From a virus, in IMG/VR virus record IMGVR_UViG_3300024509_000021, positions 1 through 54,860 of that record: DNA of 54,860 bases. One strand, 5' to 3'. A program made the translations under genes and the position numbers. Every line of letters begins with the position of its first letter. Positions within the stretch are counted from its first letter, which is position 1. The notes beneath the pieces are model-generated. The model saw only the letters and a list, made by a program, of their open reading frames with translations, searched no databases and was not told the origin of the DNA. This document shows, one piece after another, positions 33,441 through 41,458 of the stretch.

Positions 33441-34058
33441 ATGTTGAGTACAGAAAAAAAATTTACTAGCGGAAATCAATGGATCATCGATTCGGAATAT
33501 CCTAACTATAAAAATTTGTATAAATTTTTATTGCCTAGTAACGAGCAAGAATATAGTTCCGAGACATCGGCGCATTTTGCAAAACAATATCCATTGTGGA
33601 GAGATCCTAATCTTTCTGACGAATACTATTCACATAAAAAATTCAATAACGATAATTCTTCAATACCTTGGCAGCAAGAACTCGACAACATTACAAAATG
33701 GACTCAGGCAAAATTAATAGAGCATCATATCATTAAACAAATCACGCCTGTAATATCTTGGTGGATGGACTATGAGCCAGGTGGCTGGCAGGCGATGCAT
33801 ACGCATAGTGTAAATTGTATTACACAGGTAATTTATATGGATGAGCCCAATATTAATGAAAGTACTGCGGCAAAGGATTATACGCCTGGATCAATGTATG
33901 CGTTAATGACAGATGGAAAACCAGTATATATTCCATTTGTTGGATTTCCTGGTAGAAGTATTTTAATGACAGGAGATGTATTTCACGGAGTATATCCTGT
34001 TAAGACCACACCAAGAAGATCAATTATTATAGATTACATTTACAACAAAAATGATTAA
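33441..34058 (+). CDS. 2OG-Fe(II) oxygenase-like protein
   Basis: 205 residues from ATG 33441; a GTG at 33426 is in frame. MDYEPGGWQAMHTHSVNCIT holds the first His pair, VIYMDEP the acidic residue and GDVFHGVYPVKTTPRRSIII the distal His and Arg of the double-stranded beta-helix. Such oxygenases are frequent in aquatic T4-like phages and may hydroxylate proteins, sugars or bases. One of three in the window. Confidence 0.75.
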   Translation: MLSTEKKFTSGNQWIIDSEYPNYKNLYKFLLPSNEQEYSSETSAHFAKQYPLWRDPNLSDEYYSHKKFNNDNSSIPWQQELDNITKWTQAKLIEHHIIKQITPVISWWMDYEPGGWQAMHTHSVNCITQVIYMDEPNINESTAAKDYTPGSMYALMTDGKPVYIPFVGFPGRSILMTGDVFHGVYPVKTTPRRSIIIDYIYNKND

Positions 34059-35490
34059 AGACTACGGATACGAACTACAAAAATTATATCTTGAGCTAAT
34101 GCTAGCAGACGCAGAAGTGTTTGTACGTTGCCAAGGTATTTTTGATCACACACTTTTTGACAGAAAATTACAAGATGCAGCAGAGTTTATTAATCTCTAT
34201 GCAAAAGAATATTCTGTTATGCCTGACTACGAAATGGTTAATGCATCGTGTAGATCAGATCTTAAAAAGCCAGAAGATATCAAAGAAGGTCACAACGATT
34301 GGCTAATGGACGAGTTTGAAAACTTTACTCGCCATAAGGCATTAGAACGTGCAATTATTAATTCTGCAGATTTACTTGAAAAGAAAGACTACGGTCAAGT
34401 AGAATCTATGATTAAAGAAGCAGTACAAATTTCTTTAACTAAAGATCTAGGCACTGATTATTTTGAAGATCCTAGACAGCGATTAATGCGTATCAAAGAC
34501 AAGAATGGTCAAATTAGCACAGGCTGGCCTACTCTTGATCGTAGACTATTTGGAGGAATGAATCGTGGAGAACTTAACATTTTTGCTGGTGGATCAGGTG
34601 CAGGTAAATCCCTCTTTCTTGCTAACCTTGGCGTGAATTGGTGTCTACAAGGACTTAATGTTTTATATCTAACATTAGAACTTTCAGAAGACCTAGTAGC
34701 TATGCGTATTGATGCAATGACTACTGGTATTTCAACAAAAGAGATTTTTAAAGATCTAGAAAACGTTGAAATGAAAGTTCGTGTTATTGGTAAGAAGGCT
34801 GGTAAACTACAAATCAAATATATGCCTAGTGGCAAGACTGCCAATGACCTTAGAGCATATATGAAAGAGTTTGAAATCAAAACAGGTGCTAAGATTGATG
34901 TATTACTAGTAGATTACTTAGACTTGTTAATGCCAGCAAGTCGTAAGATTTCAGCAGAAAACTTGTTTATTAAAGACAAGTATGTTTCTGAAGAATTACG
35001 CAACCTAGCAATGGAAAAACAATGTATTCTAGTTACTGCGGCACAGTTGAACCGTGGTGCTGTTGAAGAAGTTGAATTTGACCACAGTCATATTTCAGGC
35101 GGTCTTTCTAAGATTCAAACAGCAGATAACGTGTTTGGTATCTTTACGTCACGTGCTATGCGTGAGCGTGGACGTTATCAAATACAATTAATGAAAACTC
35201 GTTCTAGTTCAGGTGTAGGACAAAAGGTAGATCTAGAGTTTAATCTAGAAACGCTTAAGATTAGCGATTTGCCCGAAGATGAACAAGAGTCGCATAACGG
35301 AGCAAATAGAGGCACAAGCAGTATCATTGACAGCATTAAACGTAAAACAGAAATTAATAAAGTAGATCCAGAAACAGGCGAAATAGATCCAACCCAAGGC
35401 GCTAGCATAGGCAAAGTTCGAGCAAATGTAGGTTCGTCAAAACTACGTGAAATCTTGAACAGTATGGGTGGTGATGATGAAGACATCTAA
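34051..35490 (+). CDS. 41: Replicative DNA helicase gp41 (DnaB-type)
   Basis: 479 residues. N-terminal helical domain 1-130, then RecA-like domain with GWPTLDRRLFGGMNRGELNI, Walker A GGSGAGKS (180-187), ALE strand VLYLTLELSEDLVAMRID, Walker B VLLVDYLDLLMP, ILVTAAQLNRGA and SGGLSKIQTADNV. Hexameric helicase that unwinds ahead of the fork and binds the primase. Start overlaps the oxygenase gene by 8 bases. Length matches T4 gp41 (475). Confidence 0.95.
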   Translation: MIKDYGYELQKLYLELMLADAEVFVRCQGIFDHTLFDRKLQDAAEFINLYAKEYSVMPDYEMVNASCRSDLKKPEDIKEGHNDWLMDEFENFTRHKALERAIINSADLLEKKDYGQVESMIKEAVQISLTKDLGTDYFEDPRQRLMRIKDKNGQISTGWPTLDRRLFGGMNRGELNIFAGGSGAGKSLFLANLGVNWCLQGLNVLYLTLELSEDLVAMRIDAMTTGISTKEIFKDLENVEMKVRVIGKKAGKLQIKYMPSGKTANDLRAYMKEFEIKTGAKIDVLLVDYLDLLMPASRKISAENLFIKDKYVSEELRNLAMEKQCILVTAAQLNRGAVEEVEFDHSHISGGLSKIQTADNVFGIFTSRAMRERGRYQIQLMKTRSSSGVGQKVDLEFNLETLKISDLPEDEQESHNGANRGTSSIIDSIKRKTEINKVDPETGEIDPTQGASIGKVRANVGSSKLREILNSMGGDDEDI

Positions 35491-35713
35491 GGTAGAGCTG
35501 TTAAAGTGGTTACCACACGAGGGCGAATATATTGAAATCGATTGGCCTAAAGTACACCGTACGATTGGTGTAGATCATACTAAATGGTTGTTAAATCAAA
35601 ATCATACTAATTGTCAGGTTGTGCTTGAAAGAAACGATATGTATTGTCGTTTAATAGCAGAATTCTACGATGAACGCACCTTAGCTACTTACTATCTAAT
35701 GTGGGCTAAATAA
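35474..35713 (+). CDS. Small conserved protein, unknown
   Basis: 79 residues from ATG 35474 (GTG 35468 and ATG 35477 are alternatives), overlapping the gp41 end. LLKWLPHEGEYIEIDWPKVH and TNCQVVLERNDMYCRLIAEF suggest a small beta-rich domain. No family recognised. Confidence 0.7.
   Translation: MMKTSKVELLKWLPHEGEYIEIDWPKVHRTIGVDHTKWLLNQNHTNCQVVLERNDMYCRLIAEFYDERTLATYYLMWAK
35705..35712 (+). promoter_or_regulatory. Late box, 5 nt from ATG
   Basis: GCTAAATA overlaps the preceding stop codon; ATGAT and ATG 35718 follow. No ribosome site. Confidence 0.55.
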
Positions 35714-35717
35714 TGAT

Positions 35718-36098
35718 ATGCGAGCCAAAGAATTTATTAACGAAGCTAGAGAAGGCAGTATCCAAGACGATGTTGCTGATGCACTACCATCAACCTTTTC
35801 TATTCCATCATTACAGAACCAAGATCCGTACAAACAATACAGATTTGGTATGGCCCTAGCTAGAGCAGGTGGAAGTAAGCCTGCAGATCGAGACCAGTTT
35901 TCCCCTAACACTCCTTGGGGCGAAAACGCTATTGTTGTAGCATATGACAACGAAAGCGAAAAAATGGTCAAGCAGGCAGCAAAAGAAGTTCACGCAGGTG
36001 CCGTTAAACTAATTAGCACTCCAAAATCAACCGAAGCTAAAGATGTTAATATAACAAGTTCTGTAGCAAAGCCAAAACGTAACAAATACGGAGTTTAA
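35718..36098 (+). CDS. Putative virion-associated protein with CTS-like N-terminus
   Basis: 126 residues. MRAKEFINEAREG is similar in design to capsid targeting sequences (short basic/hydrophobic start, then INE as an [LI]xE protease site). The rest contains NQDPYKQYRFGMALARAGGS and NTPWGENAIVVAYDNESEKM, a compact domain. The late box 5 nt upstream fits virion expression. Function unknown. Confidence 0.72.
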   Translation: MRAKEFINEAREGSIQDDVADALPSTFSIPSLQNQDPYKQYRFGMALARAGGSKPADRDQFSPNTPWGENAIVVAYDNESEKMVKQAAKEVHAGAVKLISTPKSTEAKDVNITSSVAKPKRNKYGV

Positions 36099-36099
36099 T

Positions 36100-36813
36100 A
36101 TGCGTTTACGTGAATTAGATGAATCTTCAGATTTTGTTACCGTAAACTCAAAACTAAACCCTAAAATTTGGGCAAGTGACAAACTCAATCCAGAAGTTAG
36201 AAATAAATTAATTGAAATTGCACACGCCTTTGAAGAATTTGTAGGCATTGATCTAGAAGTAGAAGATTACACAATCACCGGATCTAATGCTAATTATACT
36301 TGGACACAGTATTCAGATCTAGATTTACACATTATCATCCCAGGCACAGCAACAGACGAACAACGTGAATTATTTTCCGCTAAAAAGGCACTTTGGGCAG
36401 AACAACACGACATCACTATCAAAGGCTTGCCCGTAGAATGCTACGTACAAGGCGCAGATGAACCACATCACTCAACAGGCGTTTTTTCTCTGTTAGATGA
36501 TAAGTGGCTCGTAGAGCCCAAGAAGGTAAAACCTCAAGTAGACGATGCTGCAATTGAAGCCAAAAAAGATGCAATACTGCGTCAGATCGAACACGCATTA
36601 TTGAGCAAGGATATCGATAAGTTACGCACAGTAAAAGATAAAGTTACACAGATGCGCAAGAGCGGATTGGAACGTGCGGGCGAGTGGTCAGTAGAAAATC
36701 TTGTATTCAAAATACTTCGTAACCTTGGACTTATCGACGAGCTCACTGACAAAATTAGAGAATTGGAAGATCAAGAACTTTCTCTAGAACAGGCTATACA
36801 ACCGCTTGACTAA
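36100..36813 (+). CDS. Nucleotidyltransferase-fold protein
   Basis: 237 residues. Residues 55-80 (EDYTITGSNANYTWTQYSDL then DLHIII) carry the GS...DxD signature of the Pol beta-type nucleotidyltransferase fold: Gly61-Ser62, Asp73 and Asp75. GLPVECYVQGADEPHHSTGV supplies a third acidic strand position. The C-terminal half is helical. The N-terminus MRLRELDESS has an LxE-like site (RELDE) hinting at prohead targeting. Could be an AMP/UMP-transferring toxin-like or tRNA-modifying activity; not shown. Confidence 0.75.
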   Translation: MRLRELDESSDFVTVNSKLNPKIWASDKLNPEVRNKLIEIAHAFEEFVGIDLEVEDYTITGSNANYTWTQYSDLDLHIIIPGTATDEQRELFSAKKALWAEQHDITIKGLPVECYVQGADEPHHSTGVFSLLDDKWLVEPKKVKPQVDDAAIEAKKDAILRQIEHALLSKDIDKLRTVKDKVTQMRKSGLERAGEWSVENLVFKILRNLGLIDELTDKIRELEDQELSLEQAIQPLD

Positions 36814-36833
36814 TGACATTTTTTGTCTTATAA

Positions 36834-36841
36834 TATAAATA
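36834..36841 (+). promoter_or_regulatory. T4 late promoter, exact consensus
   Basis: TATAAATA, 21 nt before ATG 36863, with GGGGCA as possible ribosome site. Confidence 0.75.
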
Positions 36842-36862
36842 CGCATATTATGGGGCACAAAA

Positions 36863-37300
36863 ATGTTACACATCATCCAAGACTTATCAGATAATCTACT
36901 TAATTTAATCAAAGACGATCCTGTTCGTCCTGAAATTCCCGTTGAACAAAGAGTTAATCAAAACTCAAAAATCTTTGTTCTTCGCGACGAAACCACACAA
37001 GAACCTCTGGCAGTGACCTGCGTAAAGTTCTTAGAAAAAATTCCTAGTTCTGTGAACGATCTAGCCGAAGCTGCAATTAACACAAATACCGCAGTATTCT
37101 ATACTATTTGGTCATATGCTGCTGGTGCAGGCCGTACTCTAATCGAACAGGCTCAAGAGCACATTAAAAAGGAACACCCTGAAGTGGAAACCTATGTTAC
37201 TCTAAGTCCTAAGACAGAAATGGCCAAGAGATTTCACTTGAAAAACGGTGCTGAGATTCATAGAGAAAACGAAGATAGTGTAAACTACCTATACCACTAA
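36863..37300 (+). CDS. GNAT-type acetyltransferase-like protein
   Basis: 145 residues. TAVFYTIWSYAAGAGRTLIE is close to GNAT motif A (CoA loop and helix), then VETYVTLSPKTEMAKRFHLK and NGAEIHRENEDSVNYLY, the usual GNAT end with Phe/Tyr. Target unknown. The exact late promoter suggests expression with virion proteins. It converges with the SGNH-like gene (4-base overlap). Confidence 0.72.
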   Translation: MLHIIQDLSDNLLNLIKDDPVRPEIPVEQRVNQNSKIFVLRDETTQEPLAVTCVKFLEKIPSSVNDLAEAAINTNTAVFYTIWSYAAGAGRTLIEQAQEHIKKEHPEVETYVTLSPKTEMAKRFHLKNGAEIHRENEDSVNYLYH

Positions 37301-38220
37301 CCAGCGTGGTATCCTCTAGACTGCATAACTTTTTCTACCCCAGACCGCTTTTTCCAAGGCAGGTTCCATTTTGAAGTCTGTATTTCTTTGATAAAGAATT
37401 CTACGGCCTGGGGATTCAATTCACCTTCGACAAGATCCTGGTCAGACAGCCAATCTGGACCAATCAGCTCTGTATGAAATCCTGAGGTAAGATCCAAGGG
37501 TTGACCTTTGACCAAGGTGTCTAGAATCTTTTTAACTAGGACATCGTGATTGCACAGGCACATATGATTGTATCTACAGTCTCCGCCCTGGAAATATCCC
37601 GAGTGTCCTTGGTCCAGCATTTCATCTAGTTTTTTCTTATCCTTGTATTCGCCCCATTGAATAAAAGATAAATTTCCCTGAGCAAACAACAGATGTTCAT
37701 ATTGATCGCAGCCAACTAGGTCCATATCAAAGCCCGGAATAACTAGAGCACGATTTAGACCTCTTCTGGCAATTTCGTAGGCAATGAGTCCTAGGCGCGA
37801 TCGCATTGCTAGACTATCAATGTGTGGTCTTTGTATGTGCTTGATAAACAGTTCAATGGCCTTGGCCTGTTCTGAAGATATGTGTTGATCAAGATCCATG
37901 ATATTCCAGTTACTGATCGTAGGTTCATCTTCAAAGTACCAAAATCTTGCTGGACTGGTTAGAATAAAGATCACAATGTCATTGGGATCTATTAAATGAA
38001 CAACTTTTAGGAATTCATTTAGGGCCCAGTCCTGTGCAGAACCTACCAATGAATTATTGCGTAACTGTATTACTTCACCTAGCTCAGTGGCCAAGGCGTG
38101 ACTCAGTTGACGTGTCCATACGCGAATAGGATCGCGATCGGGCCACAGCGCAGACCAGCTATCACCAAATATCCATAGTCTGCGAGGATCTTTTTTAGCT
38201 TCTGGGTGTGTATGATTCAA
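37297..38220 (-). CDS. SGNH/GDSL hydrolase-like protein
   Basis: 307 residues from TTG 38220, favoured because GGAAGG lies 6 nt upstream and the overlap with the previous gene shrinks to 26 bases; TTG 38292 gives 331. RRLWIFGDSWSALWPDRD is block I of SGNH hydrolases (catalytic Ser), NNSLVGSAQDWALNEF block II-like Gly/Asn, FILTSPARFW block III-like. CRYNHMCLCNHDVLVKKI contains the H-D candidates. May act on glycan esters. GC richness from here rightward is visibly higher than in the preceding 37 kb. Confidence 0.72.
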   Translation of the reverse strand: MNHTHPEAKKDPRRLWIFGDSWSALWPDRDPIRVWTRQLSHALATELGEVIQLRNNSLVGSAQDWALNEFLKVVHLIDPNDIVIFILTSPARFWYFEDEPTISNWNIMDLDQHISSEQAKAIELFIKHIQRPHIDSLAMRSRLGLIAYEIARRGLNRALVIPGFDMDLVGCDQYEHLLFAQGNLSFIQWGEYKDKKKLDEMLDQGHSGYFQGGDCRYNHMCLCNHDVLVKKILDTLVKGQPLDLTSGFHTELIGPDWLSDQDLVEGELNPQAVEFFIKEIQTSKWNLPWKKRSGVEKVMQSRGYHAG

Positions 38221-38386
38221 CTTCTGCCTTCCATTGATCCAGCGTTCGCTGCTCTTGTTGAACAGCAAAATCTTGGGCCAATCTCCAGGCAAGGTCTTCG
38301 TTGGTGATTAGACGGCCGTCGATCTGCTGTCTTTCTATTCTAATGCGTGTTTTTAAATTTCGGGCCATTACTCTATATGCTATCAC
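38195..38386 (-). CDS. Small basic protein, unknown
   Basis: 63 residues starting at GTG 38386 with AGGAGA 7 nt upstream. Arg/Gln-rich helix (LKTRIRIERQQIDGRLITNE, then LAWRLAQDFAVQQEQRTLDQ). First gene of the two-gene minus unit with a late box 21 nt upstream. Confidence 0.65.
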   Translation of the reverse strand: MIAYRVMARNLKTRIRIERQQIDGRLITNEDLAWRLAQDFAVQQEQRTLDQWKAEVESYTPRS

Positions 38387-38407
38387 GGGTCGTCTCCTGT
38401 AATAGTA

Positions 38408-38415
38408 TATTTATA
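38408..38415 (-). promoter_or_regulatory. T4 late promoter, exact consensus (minus)
   Basis: TATAAATA on the minus strand serving the 63-residue gene and the SGNH-like gene. Confidence 0.7.
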
Positions 38416-38998
38416 CCCTTGTGGTTGTGTAATTGAAGATCACACAGATACGCTGTTGATGTTCTTGAGGACGTCCAGTCCAGCGCCAGTGTGTGCCGTC
38501 AAAGTCGTACCAAGTACCACCACGGGGTTCTAGACGATGCACAATGTTCTCCAAATTCTGGGGTAATTCCCAGTCCTGCATCCAAGAACGTTCACGAAGA
38601 ATGTCTGTGGTGCCGTCGGAATCCATGGGGAAATAAATGCCAGTTTGATGTGGGCCTGTGATGTCAATGTGCGGTTGGCTATTGCCACGATCTCCGGGTA
38701 GAGAATTAACTACTCTTATTTTAAAAATTCTACTTAGGTTTTTGCCCTGATGATCCAAGGCTCGGAATAGGATCATTTGACAGATGTCCATTAGTTCTTC
38801 GTTGATCACGGTGTCGTTGTCATAGACCACATTGGTATATTGGTGCCAGTCGTATCTGCGAATATCTCGGGCCATTTCTGGAGGAAAAAATCCCCAATTA
38901 GTCAATGGGTTGCCGATGCGTTCAGCTAGCCAGCCCCGGACCTGACCCTCAAAAAGGTCATCAATTTGAGTCAGTTTAGGCAACAGTTCTTCAGTCAT
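38411..38998 (-). CDS. 2OG-Fe(II) oxygenase-like protein
   Basis: 195 residues, ribosome site AAGGAGA 4-5 nt upstream. RIFKIRVVNSLPGDRGNSQP then PHIDITGPH (HxD), RLEPRGGTWYDFDGTHWRWT (distal His) and QRICVIFNYTTTR (Arg and final strand) fit the oxygenase double-stranded beta-helix. Different subfamily from 33441 and 39055. Possible hydroxylation of virion or host targets. Its end reaches the late box of the following unit. Confidence 0.78.
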   Translation of the reverse strand: MTEELLPKLTQIDDLFEGQVRGWLAERIGNPLTNWGFFPPEMARDIRRYDWHQYTNVVYDNDTVINEELMDICQMILFRALDHQGKNLSRIFKIRVVNSLPGDRGNSQPHIDITGPHQTGIYFPMDSDGTTDILRERSWMQDWELPQNLENIVHRLEPRGGTWYDFDGTHWRWTGRPQEHQQRICVIFNYTTTRV

Positions 38999-39041
38999 AG
39001 TATCTCCTTGTCACATACTTATCCCATAAACTGGTCAGTGA

Positions 39042-39049
39042 ATTAAATA
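39042..39049 (+). promoter_or_regulatory. Late box, 5 nt from ATG
   Basis: ATTAAATA, then TTGAT and ATG 39055; no ribosome site. Divergent from the 38998 gene. Confidence 0.6.
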
Positions 39050-39054
39050 TTGAT

Positions 39055-39678
39055 ATGCAGACCCTAGGCTTATTTTCCGAACCCGTGACTCGCCAACAGA
39101 TTTGGCCCGGAACCTGGCAACAGCAGCTTGATCAGATTCCCTGTGAATATCAGACCAATCACTGTTACTCCCTGTCCCAGAGAGTTTTGGACACAGTTCC
39201 AGATCTACACCAAATAATTGAACAAAGGGTTCAACAGTGGGCTGAACAGGTTCTGGGCATCACGGATACACTCTACATCACAGAAAGTTGGATCAATGTC
39301 TATAATACCGGCGACTCCATACATCAGCACAGCCACCCTAATTCCATAGTGTCGGGAACTTGGTATTGGTCAACACCCGAAACAGAGATTAGATTTCACA
39401 AACAGGGCTTAAACTCATCTACACACTGGACTATGAAACTGGATCAAAGGCCCACAGCCTGGTCACAGACAGAAGTCATACTGCCCGTAGAACAAGGTGA
39501 TCTACTCCTATGGCCCAGTTATCTACAGCACTCAACCACAGCACACACCAGCGAAGAACCAAGAAAAACTCTGAGCTTTAATGCAATGCCTAGATCTTGG
39601 GGAAGTAATTTCTATAGAGTCGGCGAAGCCGCAGCGCAAATTCCTGAGCGCGAAGCGCAGCAGCGCAAGATTTTTTAG
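39055..39678 (+). CDS. 2OG-Fe(II) oxygenase-like protein
   Basis: 207 residues. SWINVYNTGDSIHQHSHPNS then IVSGTWYWSTPE (first metal His), PVEQGDLLLWPSYLQHSTTA (distal His) and EPRKTLSFNAMPRSW (Arg) are the motifs of the putative 2OG family common in marine phages. The final 20 residues (GEAAAQIPEREAQQRKIF) come from a GC-rich, repeat-like hairpin region and look added to the domain. Last plus-strand gene before the minus-strand early region. Confidence 0.82.
   Translation: MQTLGLFSEPVTRQQIWPGTWQQQLDQIPCEYQTNHCYSLSQRVLDTVPDLHQIIEQRVQQWAEQVLGITDTLYITESWINVYNTGDSIHQHSHPNSIVSGTWYWSTPETEIRFHKQGLNSSTHWTMKLDQRPTAWSQTEVILPVEQGDLLLWPSYLQHSTTAHTSEEPRKTLSFNAMPRSWGSNFYRVGEAAAQIPEREAQQRKIF
39645..39676 (+). 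terminator. Possible terminator within the 3' end of the oxygenase gene
   Basis: GCGC-GAA-GCGC stem with flanking CTG/CAG, followed after a few bases by ATTTTTTAG. The T run contains the stop codon. Confidence 0.4.
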
Positions 39679-39710
39679 AAGAATTATCTGCGCATATATC
39701 CGCAGAAGCC

Positions 39711-39974
39711 CTATCTACAAGAGAATTTAGTCAGTAAATCTTGATCAAAGTCTTCGAACAGAGTGCGCATTATACGCGAGTGTTCAGGATACTGTAGAAG
39801 CCATTGTGTGGCCAATTTTGGCACTCCAAAAAGCAGCCAGTAGTCTGTGGGAATAGCAGAGTTATAGGCATCAGTGTGAGCATAACTACGAGGCCAATAG
39901 TGTACTGAGTCGCGCCAAGAATTAAGTAAGGTAATCTGCGACTGGCGAAATGGCTCTAGGTACACAAGTAGCAT
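39711..39974 (-). CDS. Small phage protein, unknown
   Basis: 87 residues, aromatic-rich (YLEPFRQSQITLLNSWRDSV, YWPRSYAHTDAYNSAIPTDY, WLLFGVPKLATQWLLQYPEH). No ribosome site better than a weak purine tract. It lies downstream of the methyltransferase group on the minus strand. Reality moderately supported by codon pattern only. Confidence 0.55.
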   Translation of the reverse strand: MLLVYLEPFRQSQITLLNSWRDSVHYWPRSYAHTDAYNSAIPTDYWLLFGVPKLATQWLLQYPEHSRIMRTLFEDFDQDLLTKFSCR

Positions 39975-40036
39975 TACACTAGTATTTACATCAAACCCTT
40001 ATATCTATGTGAGATCCCAAGGGCAGTTTGCGTCGT

Positions 40037-40237
40037 TTAAGCCACTGATGTTGATGAGTTATGAATCTGTGCATTGGCGAGACTGAACTTGTGTATAACA
40101 GGATCTATGACAAACTCTAGAGTCTGCTTATGAGCTAGAATGGGATCCGGTTTAAATGACAGATCTAGAGTGGATACATACTGCGCCGTAAACTCAAAGG
40201 TTCGGCGCCAATCGGGGTGGGGACTAAATGTCTGCAT
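40037..40237 (-). CDS. Small phage protein, unknown
   Basis: 66 residues (MQTFSPHPDWRRTFEFTAQY then DPILAHKQTLEFVIDPVIHK). The ATG follows the stop of the 40241 gene by one base, suggesting coupling. No motif. Confidence 0.55.
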   Translation of the reverse strand: MQTFSPHPDWRRTFEFTAQYVSTLDLSFKPDPILAHKQTLEFVIDPVIHKFSLANAQIHNSSTSVA

Positions 40238-40240
40238 ACA

Positions 40241-40426
40241 CTATATATCATCTAGAACACGAAACACTGAAGTAAACCGTAGTAAAAACTCAGTTAATAT
40301 AGGACTGGAATCAATCCATACACGAGTACGATTTAAGTGGATTTCGTGACGGAGACTGTGTTGCTCTATAAAAGCAAAGAATTCTCTAAGCTGGGGATCA
40401 GAGTTTAGGAGTGCGTACTGTGGCAT
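40241..40426 (-). CDS. Small phage protein, unknown
   Basis: 61 residues (LLNSDPQLREFFAFIEQHSL, RHEIHLNRTRVWIDSSPILT). It overlaps the methyltransferase gene end by 22 bases and ends next to the following ATG. The compact alpha/beta sequence looks real. Confidence 0.6.
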   Translation of the reverse strand: MPQYALLNSDPQLREFFAFIEQHSLRHEIHLNRTRVWIDSSPILTEFLLRFTSVFRVLDDI

Positions 40427-40905
40427 ATAACTAGATTGTTAGTAACAGAGCCAAGAGTAAAGTACTGACTAAGCTGACTTAGCCACCATTCTAGGGGTTC
40501 TTGTATAAGATGAAGATTTTGTCCGTTAGGGAATGAACTACGTGCAGGCACTGACGATATGTTAACATAGGCTACTTTTAGAGTCAAAGACTGTAGATGT
40601 GCCAAGACTGAGTGAATACACTGAGGTTCTATGTGCTCTAAGACATCTACGCAGACTACGAGATCTCTAGGTTGTGGCAGAGTAGAATAAGCTGGGATTC
40701 CGGGATCATAGTTATCCACAGGGACTAGATCGCCGATTTTTTTACTGAGCAGAGCTTGTCCACAGCCGTAGTCCAAGATGTGCGCACAGGAGTATTGATG
40801 ATAAAGCTCTAAGATATGTTCAGAGTAACGATGACCAACATCGCCCCAGGGTCTGCGCAGATGTTCTTGAACCAGCATCTGTTGATATTTGGGTGTATAA
40901 AGCAT
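40405..40905 (-). CDS. Class I SAM-dependent methyltransferase
   Basis: 166 residues. AHILDYGCGQALLSKKI is motif I, VDNYDPGIPAYSTLPQPRDL motif II region, VVCVDVLEHIEPQ motif IV of class I methyltransferases. Small size suggests a single-domain enzyme; target (sugar, protein or nucleic acid) unknown. First gene of a four-gene minus unit. Confidence 0.82.
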   Translation of the reverse strand: MLYTPKYQQMLVQEHLRRPWGDVGHRYSEHILELYHQYSCAHILDYGCGQALLSKKIGDLVPVDNYDPGIPAYSTLPQPRDLVVCVDVLEHIEPQCIHSVLAHLQSLTLKVAYVNISSVPARSSFPNGQNLHLIQEPLEWWLSQLSQYFTLGSVTNNLVICHSTHS

Positions 40906-41060
40906 AGACTAGTATATACTAAGAAAAGGGTTTTAGAGGTCAAAAATTTGGCCGCGCAAAAAATTTGGGTGGAGTACTTTTCATTTCAGGGTGGTGATTT
41001 TAGACCCCATACCGCTAGTAAAACTACTACTATAGTATACACACTATACCGGCCACCCCC
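40906..41060. promoter_or_regulatory. Intergenic region with candidate promoters
   Basis: 155 bp. On the minus strand TTGACC (40938-40943) is followed about 17-19 bp later by the palindrome AGTATATACT (40911-40920), a possible promoter for the methyltransferase. A second AT box, TATAGTATAC, lies at about 41032. No gene is seen. Confidence 0.4.
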
Positions 41061-41067
41061 CACCACC

Positions 41068-41268
41068 TCAGCACCGGTCGGTCATCTCCGGTGTCCTCAG
41101 TTCAGGTCTAACCTGACCTCCACAGCGTCGAAGAGCCTCGCCAGGTTGATTGGGAATCTGATCAAACTTCTGATGATAGGGCCGTGACCAAGCTGCGTCT
41201 CTACGATCGTAGGCTGTACAGGCAGCTAGATTAGCTAGAGCTAAGGCTACGAATAAGCGCACGAACAT
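41068..41268 (-). CDS. Small putative lipoprotein
   Basis: 66 residues. MFVRLFVALALANLAACTAY has a lipoprotein signal peptide with lipobox LAAC (Cys17). The mature part is short, Arg/Pro-rich, with Cys near the end (RRCGGQVRPEL, TDRC). Third gene of the unit starting at 41637. An outer-membrane spanin-like or exclusion role could be imagined; position in an early-type operon does not favour lysis. Confidence 0.65.
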   Translation of the reverse strand: MFVRLFVALALANLAACTAYDRRDAAWSRPYHQKFDQIPNQPGEALRRCGGQVRPELRTPEMTDRC

Positions 41269-41458
41269 CTTCAGTGATCTCCATATGTTGATCCATCACA
41301 GCAGCGATCATTAGATCGTGTATGACTACAGCATCCTTTTGATATGCGGGGGGCAGGTTCCGTATAAGCCGCTCAACATCTGCTTGCGATTCACAGCTCC
41401 AGATCATGTCTGCGATCTGATGTTGTTGACGATTAAGTCCGTGTAGTTCTATAGTCAT
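41231..41458 (-). CDS. Small phage protein, unknown
   Basis: 75 residues, helical (LNRQQHQIADMIWSCESQAD, HDLMIAAVMDQHMEITEDVR). ATG overlaps the previous stop in ATGA style. No motif. Confidence 0.65.
   Translation of the reverse strand: MTIELHGLNRQQHQIADMIWSCESQADVERLIRNLPPAYQKDAVVIHDLMIAAVMDQHMEITEDVRALIRSLSSS

Noticed and set aside
39649-39675. REP-like bacterial repeat at the end of the oxygenase gene
   Set aside because: The GCGAAGC elements are few and best explained by one hairpin near a T run.
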